Source of the DNA: Actinomycetota bacterium
Lineage (GTDB): Bacteria > Actinomycetota > Actinomycetes > Actinomycetales > Microbacteriaceae
Direction of reading: 5' to 3'
Length of the DNA stretch: 5,161 nt
Assembly (NCBI GenBank): GCA_018895315.1
Contig: JAHIOK010000341.1
Span: 1-5,161, forward strand
The notes under the pieces were generated by a model. That model was not told the origin of the DNA. It saw only the letters and a list, made by a program, of their open reading frames with translations, and made no database searches. The translations under genes and the position numbers were made by a program. This document shows positions 1 to 4,754 of this stretch, one piece after another. Positions within the stretch are counted from its first letter, which is position 1; each line of letters begins with the position of its first letter.

Positions 1-30
1 CGCATCCTCATTGGAAATATCGAGTGTCAT
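1..30 (-). CDS. Start of a minus-strand gene, possibly VapB-type antitoxin (partial)
   Basis: Only the first ten codons lie in the window, reading MTLDISNEDA from an ATG at 30. A plausible Shine-Dalgarno sequence, GAGGGA (complement of 36-41), precedes it by five bases, which supports this as a real start. The pattern Met-x-Leu-x-Ile-x-(Asn/Asp)-x-(Glu)-(Ala) resembles the N-terminus of VapB-like antitoxins of the PSK-operon transcription factor family, which commonly begin MxLNIKNxE. If that is right, a PIN-domain VapC toxin gene should follow to the left of the window. Ten residues cannot establish a family, so the antitoxin reading is only a suggestion. That a gene starts here is more secure. 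Confidence 0.45.
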   Translation of the reverse strand, partial: MTLDISNEDA

Positions 31-352
31 GCGGTTCCCTCGTGACGAGCGCTGGAGTTGTTCGCTTTGCTGACTATCGCATGTCATCCTGTGTGTTGCT
101 AGGGGGGATGGCGAAACGTCCTGCTTCGACGCTCAGGAGCTCCACCTTATCCTTGTGACCAGGTATTTGTTGCGGGCTGGACGCAGGTCGGAGGACAGCA
201 GGATCTCCCCACGACGCCCGCTGGTGCTGATACCGCTGGAGGGCCCGTGCGGCGATCTGGGGGTGGCCACTCCGGCGTTCCACCGTTCGCGGGTGAACGT
301 GCCCCCCGCTTCTTCGGGCGTCACCTCGGCTCCGTCGTCGATCACTGCACCG
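31..352. other. Intergenic stretch without a convincing gene
   Basis: About 320 bases separate the hydrolase stop from the next minus-strand start. Open frames exist on both strands, but none combines a ribosome binding site with a recognisable protein. The longest private stretch reads leftwards on the minus strand from a GTG at 342 to a TGA at 133 (about 70 codons). It has no Shine-Dalgarno sequence and no motif I recognise. A short imperfect hairpin (CGTTC at 284-288 pairing with GAACG at 295-299) lies downstream of the hydrolase but has no T tract. GATAGT (complement of 73-78) could be a -10 for the gene at 30, without a matching -35. The stretch probably holds the 3' end and leader of two separate minus-strand transcripts. 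Confidence 0.5.
36..49 (-). promoter_or_regulatory. Ribosome binding site overlapped by a short palindrome
   Basis: GAGGGA (complement of 36-41) is a reasonable ribosome binding site for the gene starting at 30. Immediately next to it, CTCGTGACGAG at 39-49 is an inverted repeat with perfect 5-bp arms around one central base. A palindrome over the translation start region would suit an autoregulated toxin-antitoxin operon. An 11-bp palindrome can also occur by chance in GC-rich DNA. Confidence 0.3.
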
Positions 353-1051
353 CTACGCGCGAGCGGCCTCCTCGATGATGTCGGCGACCGCGTCGGGCTG
401 AGACAGGAAAGGCGAGTGGCTGGTATCGAGTCGGCGAACCGTCGACCCCGCGCGCGCGGCGAGAGCCTCTTGCGCGGGCACCGGATAGACCGCATCCTGC
501 TCGGTGACGATGAACGTCGAGGGCTTCGTGCGCCACGCGACCGCCGTGATGGGTTCTTGGAATGCCAGCACGCTCTGCGCCTTCAATCGGGCGACGGCCG
601 CGGCGGCGACATCCGGATCCACGTCGCCGAAGAACAGCGATGCGGGCGGTTCCTCCGCGGTTCCTGCCGTAGCGAGCGGCCCGTCGATCACCCACCACGA
701 CGGGGCGACGCCGCCCACCGCGGCCAGCAGCGCCTCGCCCTCGTCCAGCACGAATGCCGCGATGTAGACGATGTGCTGCACGTTCTCGGCGAGAGCTCCC
801 TGGGTCGTCGGAACGCCGCCGTAGGAATGCGCGACGACGACGACCGGTCCGTCGATCGCCGCGATCGCGTCGGCGATGGCCTCCGCGTCGTCGGTCACGT
901 GCAGCCCGACGGGATCAGCCGCGTGCACGGTGGGGAGGTCGACAGTCTCTACCGCCCAGCCGCGGTTCTCCAGCACAGCCGTCAGCGGTTCCCACGCCCA
1001 CGAGCCATGCCATGCGCCGTGTACGAGCAGTAAAGTTGGTCGTTCAGACAT
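353..1051 (-). CDS. Alpha/beta hydrolase (esterase-like, EstC / methyl-salicylate esterase type)
   Basis: This is a 232-residue single-domain alpha/beta hydrolase, the usual size for the group, and probably cytoplasmic since no signal peptide is visible. The N-terminal strand LLLVHGAWHGSWAW carries the oxyanion-hole HGAW at 11-14. The nucleophile elbow is AHSYGG, with Ser76. The acid is probably Asp186 in VTEQDAVYP and the base His212 in DTSHSPF, so the triad is complete and correctly ordered. HGAWHGSW, HSYGG and the C-terminal SHSPF-LSQP are typical of the group containing plant methylesterases, hydroxynitrile lyases and many bacterial esterases, so the substrate is probably a small ester but cannot be named. 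The start is supported by GGAGGAG (complement of 1058-1064) seven bases... upstream of the ATG. It follows the truncated ATPase on the same strand, with an inverted repeat at 1074-1090 between them. I see no DosR-like box before it. Confidence 0.9.
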   Translation of the reverse strand: MSERPTLLLVHGAWHGSWAWEPLTAVLENRGWAVETVDLPTVHAADPVGLHVTDDAEAIADAIAAIDGPVVVVAHSYGGVPTTQGALAENVQHIVYIAAFVLDEGEALLAAVGGVAPSWWVIDGPLATAGTAEEPPASLFFGDVDPDVAAAAVARLKAQSVLAFQEPITAVAWRTKPSTFIVTEQDAVYPVPAQEALAARAGSTVRRLDTSHSPFLSQPDAVADIIEEAARA

Positions 1052-1073
1052 CGTCGTCTCCTCCAGGTTCTTC

Positions 1074-1090
1074 GACCGCCGCGGGCGGTC
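1074..1090. repeat. Perfect inverted repeat upstream of the hydrolase
   Basis: GACCGCC at 1074-1080 and GGCGGTC at 1084-1090 are perfect 7-bp reverse complements separated by GCG. The repeat ends just upstream of the hydrolase ribosome binding site (1058-1064). It could be an operator, a transcript hairpin, or a terminator stem for the decayed ATPase upstream. No T tract follows on the minus strand, so intrinsic termination is not well supported. Confidence 0.4.
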
Positions 1091-1152
1091 CTCGCAGGAA
1101 GACTACGGCGGTGGTCGCCCGCGTCGCACTGGTGAAAAGCGAACATCGATGG

Positions 1153-1665
1153 TCAGCAGCGCAGTATCCCCGCCCGTGCTCTCCGCCACGCCCCGGTGGA
1201 CAGCAGCACGACATCTCCCCGAGTGATCGCGGTGACATCCACACGGGTGGGTGCGCCATCGCGCAGCACGACCGCCGTATGGCGCACGAGATCATGGAGG
1301 GCATCGGCTTCGCGCTCTGCGCGGAACTCGTTGACGAATCCCAGCCCGATACTCGCCGCCAGGATCACCCCGATGATGATCGCGTTCGCGGCTTCGTCGA
1401 GGAACACCGACACGATCGCGGTGACGAACAGCAGTACGAGGATCGGGCTCTTCAGCTGTCTGCCGAGCACACGCCATGGCCGGGCACGACGCGTGCGCAA
1501 GACGTTGGGGCCCGTTTCGGCGATCGTGGCGGCGGCACGTGCCGTCGACAACCCGGTGGAAGTGGATCCGAGAAGGGCGTGGACCTCGGCGATGGAGCTC
1601 GACGCCGCGATCTCAACCCCCAGAGATCTCGTCGCGAAGGAGTCTTCGATCACCGGTGCGCTCAT
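1153..1665 (-). pseudogene. N-terminal fragment of an MgtA-like cation-transporting P-type ATPase
   Basis: The frame from ATG 1665 gives 170 residues, of which about the first 158 match the start of a magnesium/calcium-type (not heavy-metal) P-type ATPase. They include the N-terminal cation-ATPase domain with the GPN motif (52-54), a first membrane segment (about 74-89), a second (about 93-111), the FVNEFRAERE linker (110-119) and the opening of the actuator domain, TRGDVVLLSTG (148-158). The family normally continues with D-x-x-PAD, TGES, the DKTG phosphorylation site and further helices, about 850 residues in all. Here homology stops near position 1191, and twelve unrelated residues lead to a TGA at 1153. 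The hydrolase starts only 101 bases further on, so the rest is deleted rather than merely frameshifted. It cannot pump ions. A two-helix membrane peptide could still be made. It is divergent from the flavoprotein gene at 1772 and shares its DosR-like box. There is little Shine-Dalgarno sequence before the ATG. Confidence 0.8.
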
Positions 1666-1674
1666 GACGTGTCC

Positions 1675-1680
1675 ATTCGA
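1675..1680 (-). promoter_or_regulatory. Candidate -10 element for the truncated ATPase
   Basis: Read on the minus strand this is TCGAAT, four of six matches to TATAAT. It begins 24 bases past the DosR-like box at 1704-1717, the same distance at which the -10 candidates of the two flavoprotein genes begin. Transcription would then start only a few bases before the ATG at 1665, giving a nearly leaderless transcript, which fits the weak ribosome binding site there. Confidence 0.35.
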
Positions 1681-1703
1681 TCGCACAAGCGACGTGAACC
1701 CGT

Positions 1704-1717
1704 AGGACCTTCGGCCC
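1704..1717 (+). promoter_or_regulatory. DosR-like box between divergent genes (copy A)
   Basis: AGGAC-CTTC-GGCCC has the 5-4-5 geometry of the core of the mycobacterial DosR box, GGGAC-N4-GTCCC, with one mismatch in each half. With the following T it matches copy B (4725-4738, read on the other strand) at 13 of 15 bases. It lies 54 bases before the flavoprotein ATG at 1772 and 38 bases before the divergent ATPase-fragment ATG at 1665, so one site could activate both directions. Centred about 42 bases before the start site predicted from the -10 at 1741, it sits where class II activators bind against the -35 region. Confidence 0.65.
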
Positions 1718-1740
1718 TCGCGTGAACCGCGAATCCGGAG

Positions 1741-1746
1741 TGGACT
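1741..1746 (+). promoter_or_regulatory. Candidate -10 element for the plus-strand flavoprotein
   Basis: TGGACT fits TANNNT with one mismatch. It begins 24 bases past the end of the DosR-like box, exactly as CAGACT does at the second flavoprotein gene, and both sit in a conserved GACTG. No good -35 is present at the matching position, as expected for an activator-dependent promoter. Confidence 0.4.
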
Positions 1747-1771
1747 GGATGCTGCGGAGAGAGGACTCGAC

Positions 1772-2353
1772 ATGACCACGTCACAGGACGACCGGATCGA
1801 GCGCTTGAGCACCACCGAATGCTGGCGACTGTTCGAGTCGCGGTCTTTCGGGCGGCTGGCCGTGGATGGTCTGGACGGAATGCCCGACATCTTTCCGGTG
1901 AACTACCTCGTGCACGACGGCGCGCTCTACATCCGCACGGCGCCGGGGTCGAAGCTGATGGCCGTCGCGGCTATGCCCGTCGCCGCGTTCGAGATAGACG
2001 GTGAAGACACGCCGGATGCCGCAGTCCATTGGAGCGTCGTGATCCGCGGCGCCGTCCGGAGGCTCGCGGTCGACGCGGAGATCCGGGAATCCGGCATCCT
2101 GCGTCTGGTCACGGCCAACCCGACGGGCAAATACAACTTCGTCCGCCTCACCCCGTCCACTATCTCCGGCCGCCGGTTCGCTGCCGGGTGGGAGCCCGCG
2201 GCTCCCACGAACACCGTCCCCGTGCTGAAGGTTCCGTTCAGCGCGCACGAGCCGACGCGCCCCTCGGAGGATGGCTCGGTCTTCCCGAGCACCACCCAGC
2301 CGCGCGCCACACAGCCGATCCCGATCGCTCACATCCCGCCTGCCGTGCAGTGA
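1772..2353 (+). CDS. Pyridoxamine 5'-phosphate oxidase-fold flavoprotein with a C-terminal tail
   Basis: The 193-residue product has a split-barrel domain of the pyridoxamine 5'-phosphate oxidase-like superfamily, whose members bind FMN, F420 or haem. Family landmarks in order are the N-terminal helix LSTTECWRLF (12-21), GRLAV (27-31), the strand DIFPVNYLV (39-47), the cofactor-phosphate motif RTAPGSKL (55-62), VAAFEID (70-76), the strand SVVIRGAV (88-95) and the closing KYNFVRLTPSTISGRRF (120-136). It shares most of these with the gene at 4230-4670, so they are paralogues. After about residue 142 comes a roughly 50-residue Pro/Thr/Ser-rich tail, probably disordered, that the paralogue lacks. 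The start has the ribosome binding site GAGAGAGGA at 1756-1764. Upstream are a DosR-like box (1704-1717) and a -10 candidate. It converges on the metal ATPase gene with a 21-base gap. The reaction is unknown; a stress-induced redox role is inferred from the promoter. Confidence 0.88.
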   Translation: MTTSQDDRIERLSTTECWRLFESRSFGRLAVDGLDGMPDIFPVNYLVHDGALYIRTAPGSKLMAVAAMPVAAFEIDGEDTPDAAVHWSVVIRGAVRRLAVDAEIRESGILRLVTANPTGKYNFVRLTPSTISGRRFAAGWEPAAPTNTVPVLKVPFSAHEPTRPSEDGSVFPSTTQPRATQPIPIAHIPPAVQ

Positions 2354-2374
2354 GCTCACGCTCGGCCGCACGAG

Positions 2375-4237
2375 TCATATCGACCGCGTTGCGCGCAGTG
2401 CCCACGCGATCGCGATGACATCGATCGCCTCCTGCGACCATGCGCCTGCGAGCGCCGGAATCCACCCGAAGGCGGCCACCACCATCAGGGCGGTGCTGAG
2501 ACCGATGCCGATCCAGATGCTCTGGAGTGCGACGTCCACCGTCTCGGTTCCGATGTCGACGGCATCGGCCACGCGGCCGATGTCATCTGCGAGGATCACG
2601 ACATCTGCCGCTTCGCTGGCGGCGGTCGCACCGCGCGCCCCCATGGCCACGCCGACATCGGCGGCGGCGAGCACCGGCGCGTCATTGACCCCGTCGCCGA
2701 CCATGACCACTGGTCGATCTCCCGCCTGTGCCACCACCGCGACCTTGTCGGACGGCAGGCATGCGGCGTGCACATCGTCGATCTCGAGCACGCCGGCGAT
2801 ATAGGCGGCGGTAGCAGTGTCGTCTCCCGTGAGCATGATGAAGTGACGTGCGCCGCGCTCCCGCAGGCGCATCAGCGTCGGTAGCGCGTTCTCACGCACC
2901 TGATCCCGAAAGACGAGCACCCCGGCGAATCGGTCGTCGACCCCGACGTACACGGCGATCTCGCCGCCCGTGAGAATGGTCCGGGCTACGTCATCCCGCA
3001 CGTTCGATGCGACGAAGTCGCGCTTTCCGACGACGACGCGTCGCCGCTCCACGGTGGCGGTGATCCCCGCCGCGGTGGCCTCTGTGGCGTCCGTGGACGG
3101 TGCAGTGGCGATGCCGCGCTCGCGGGCTCCCGCGATCGCCGCGGCGGCGAGGATGTGTGCGGAGTTCACCTCGGCGGAGGCCGCCGAACGGAGCACGTCC
3201 TCGGGGGTGAAGGCAGTCATCGCGCGCACGTCGACGAGACGGGGTGTTCCGCGAGTGAGGGTGCCGGTCTTATCGAAGGCGAAGGTGCGCGCACGGCGCA
3301 GCTTCTCGAGGCTCGCGCTGCTGCGGATGATGACGCCTCGTCGGGCGGCGCGACTCATGCCGGCCATGAACGCCACCGGAGCCGCGATGATCAAGGGGCA
3401 GGGAGTGGCGACGACGAGCACCTCGGCGAAGCGCGTCGGTTCTCCCGACACCCACCAGGCGAGCCCCGCCAAGGCGTACGCCGTGATCGCGAAAGGAAGC
3501 GCGAAGCGATCGGCGAGACGCACCATCGGCGCCTTGGTAGCCGCAGCGCCCTCGACCAGCGCGACGATCTGCTGGTACTGGCTGTCGGCGGCAGCGCGTG
3601 TCGTCTGCAGCACGATGGCGGCCGAGCCGTTGACACTTCCGCTGAGCACCTCGTCGCCCGACGTCTTCTCGACGGGAAGGCTTTCACCCGTCAGTGATGA
3701 CTCATCGAACACGCCGGCGTCGCTGATCAGCGTCCCGTCGACGGGAACCACCTCATCGGCGCGCACCAGAATGTGCACGCCCACAGTGATCTCGTCGATC
3801 GGGATATCGTCCGCGTCGCCCGACGGCCCGATGCGATGCGCCGTGCGAGGGTTGCGCGACAGGAGGGCGCGGAGATCGCGTGTCGCCCGGCCGGCGGCAT
3901 AGCTCTCCAGGGCTTCCCCGGTCGTGAGCATGAGCACGATCACGAGTGCGGCCCAGAGCTCGCCCACGAGGACGGTCGCGACGATCGCCGTCACCGCGAT
4001 GATGTCGACGCCGAAGGTGCCCGCACGCAGGGCTCGGAGCATCCCCCACGCAGAACGGCCAGCCACCGTCAGTACGTACGCGGTGAGGAGCCAGGTCGCC
4101 GTGACGGACCACGGAGTGAAGCTCAGCCCTCCGGCGATGGCTGCGATGGCGATCGTCGTGGTGACCCACGGGAATCGTCCGATCCATGACGCCGTCCGGG
4201 CTGCGGAACTGTCCTGCGCGACGCGGAGGTCAGTCAT
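2375..4237 (-). CDS. Heavy-metal-translocating P1B-type ATPase
   Basis: A complete 620-residue metal pump that would use ATP to move a transition-metal ion across the cytoplasmic membrane. Hydrophobic segments pair as 25-41/45-61 (MA, MB), 77-92/94-107, 244-264/270-292 and 574-593/594-613, the eight-helix P1B plan. The actuator domain carries DESSLTGES (178-186). The ion-site helix has TPC-PL (278-282) in place of the usual CPC. Asp322 in FDKTGTLT is the phosphorylated residue. The nucleotide domain has SAHIL around His361 where most P1B pumps have HP. The hinge TGDD (470-473) and GDGVNDAP (514-521) are intact, so it should be active. There is no N-terminal metal-binding domain or His-rich stretch, and the metal cannot be deduced. 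Its ATG overlaps the end of the flavoprotein gene upstream by 8 bases and has no clear ribosome binding site, implying translational coupling and control by the DosR-like box at 4725. Confidence 0.95.
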   Translation of the reverse strand: MTDLRVAQDSSAARTASWIGRFPWVTTTIAIAAIAGGLSFTPWSVTATWLLTAYVLTVAGRSAWGMLRALRAGTFGVDIIAVTAIVATVLVGELWAALVIVLMLTTGEALESYAAGRATRDLRALLSRNPRTAHRIGPSGDADDIPIDEITVGVHILVRADEVVPVDGTLISDAGVFDESSLTGESLPVEKTSGDEVLSGSVNGSAAIVLQTTRAAADSQYQQIVALVEGAAATKAPMVRLADRFALPFAITAYALAGLAWWVSGEPTRFAEVLVVATPCPLIIAAPVAFMAGMSRAARRGVIIRSSASLEKLRRARTFAFDKTGTLTRGTPRLVDVRAMTAFTPEDVLRSAASAEVNSAHILAAAAIAGARERGIATAPSTDATEATAAGITATVERRRVVVGKRDFVASNVRDDVARTILTGGEIAVYVGVDDRFAGVLVFRDQVRENALPTLMRLRERGARHFIMLTGDDTATAAYIAGVLEIDDVHAACLPSDKVAVVAQAGDRPVVMVGDGVNDAPVLAAADVGVAMGARGATAASEAADVVILADDIGRVADAVDIGTETVDVALQSIWIGIGLSTALMVVAAFGWIPALAGAWSQEAIDVIAIAWALRATRSI

Positions 4238-4670
4238 CGATGACCGCGTAGCGATCGGGTTCGGGTGCCCGGAGGAATCCGCGGCCGCTCACGGATGCCG
4301 GAATGATCCTGACCCACCGGTACTTGAGCGTCGGTATCCACGGTGTCAGCCCGAGCGCATCGGCGGCGTCAATGTCGTCCTGGTGCTCGATCCGCTCCGC
4401 CTCACCCTTGACGACCACACTGGCCGCGGTGCGATCGTCGTGTTCATCGACTTCGAACGCGACATGAGGATTCGCGGACAGTTCCGCGAGCTTCGAGCCC
4501 GGAGCGGTGCGGAACAGGAGGCTGCCCTGATCGACGATGAAGTTGACCGGGAAGATGTCGATCTCGCCGCCGACCGCCAGAGCGAGCCGACCGAGAGCTG
4601 CGCGGTCGAGCACCGCCCAGCATTCATCGGCGGACAGAGAGCGGACGGCGGGGTCATCGGTGACGTACAT
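4230..4670 (-). CDS. Pyridoxamine 5'-phosphate oxidase-fold flavoprotein (Rv3129-like)
   Basis: This 146-residue split-barrel protein is the compact paralogue of the plus-strand gene at 1772. Landmarks are LSADECWAVLD (12-22), GRLAL (27-31), DIFPVNFIVDQG (38-49), the cofactor-phosphate motif RTAPGSKL (54-61), VAFEVDEHD (70-78), SVVVKGEAERI (84-94) and the C-terminal PWIPTLKYRWVRIIP (110-124) ending in SGRGF. From memory this C-terminal half resembles Mycobacterium tuberculosis Rv3129, a DosR-regulon member, more than true pyridoxamine-phosphate oxidase, so vitamin B6 synthesis is unlikely. The ATG at 4670 is set by a strong GAGGAGG (complement of 4675-4681). It is the first gene of a two-gene unit with the metal ATPase, overlapping it by 8 bases. 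A DosR-like box lies 54 bases before the start, just past the response regulator gene. Ligand (FMN, F420 or haem) and reaction are unknown. Confidence 0.9.
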   Translation of the reverse strand: MYVTDDPAVRSLSADECWAVLDRAALGRLALAVGGEIDIFPVNFIVDQGSLLFRTAPGSKLAELSANPHVAFEVDEHDDRTAASVVVKGEAERIEHQDDIDAADALGLTPWIPTLKYRWVRIIPASVSGRGFLRAPEPDRYAVIDD

Positions 4671-4695
4671 GCTGCCTCCTCATCGGCGTAGCCGC

Positions 4696-4701
4696 AGTCT
4701 G
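4696..4701 (-). promoter_or_regulatory. Candidate -10 element of the flavoprotein-ATPase operon
   Basis: CAGACT on the minus strand fits TANNNT with one mismatch and begins 24 bases past the DosR-like box. The matching element at 1741-1746 occupies the identical position relative to its own box and start codon. Transcription would begin roughly 18 bases before the ATG at 4670. Confidence 0.4.
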
Positions 4702-4724
4702 TCGCGAACGCTCCGGATGCCCCA

Positions 4725-4738
4725 GGGTCGAAGGTCCC
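4725..4738 (-). promoter_or_regulatory. DosR-like box upstream of the flavoprotein-ATPase operon (copy B)
   Basis: Read towards the operon this is GGGAC-CTTC-GACCC, one mismatch from the DosR core GGGAC-N4-GTCCC. It begins 16 bases after the response regulator stop codon and ends 54 bases before the flavoprotein ATG. Copy A has the same orientation, the same CTTC centre, the same 54-base spacing and a -10 candidate in the same place. I take it as the binding site for the adjacent regulator or a homologue. Confidence 0.7.
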
Positions 4739-4754
4739 GCGATGATGTGCGGCG

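Noticed and set aside
133..342. Possible 70-codon minus-strand gene from a GTG at 342
   Set aside because: No Shine-Dalgarno sequence, no recognisable motif and an unconvincing Ser/Arg-rich C-terminal half. Kept as intergenic.
155..1033. Long plus-strand open frame (292 codons) opposite the hydrolase
   Set aside because: It is the antisense shadow of a hydrolase with a complete catalytic triad. Its composition is Arg/Asp-rich without motifs, typical of GC-rich antisense frames.
1052..1152. A third DosR-like box before the hydrolase
   Set aside because: Only a GGAC half-site (in GAGGACCGCC on the minus strand) is present. The second half at the 5-4-5 spacing does not match.
1044..1191. Sequencing frameshift as the cause of the ATPase truncation
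   Set aside because: None of the three continuing minus-strand frames shows the expected D-x-x-PAD or TGES sequence, and the next gene begins too soon for about 700 further residues. A deletion is the better explanation.
754..1725. Long plus-strand open frame (323 codons)
   Set aside because: It runs antisense through both the hydrolase and the ATPase fragment, is dominated by Arg, and shows no domain or ribosome binding site.
2350..2359. Palindrome GTGAGCTCAC at the convergent gene ends, as a terminator
   Set aside because: It has no loop, too short a stem and no T tract on either strand. It also overlaps the flavoprotein stop codon.
2970..3902. Plus-strand open frame of 310 codons inside the metal ATPase
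   Set aside because: It is antisense to a fully conserved P1B ATPase and consists of low-complexity Ala/Ser/Arg/Thr.
3924..4691. Plus-strand open frame of 255 codons across the ATPase-flavoprotein junction
   Set aside because: It is antisense to two well-supported genes, with no motif or start signal.
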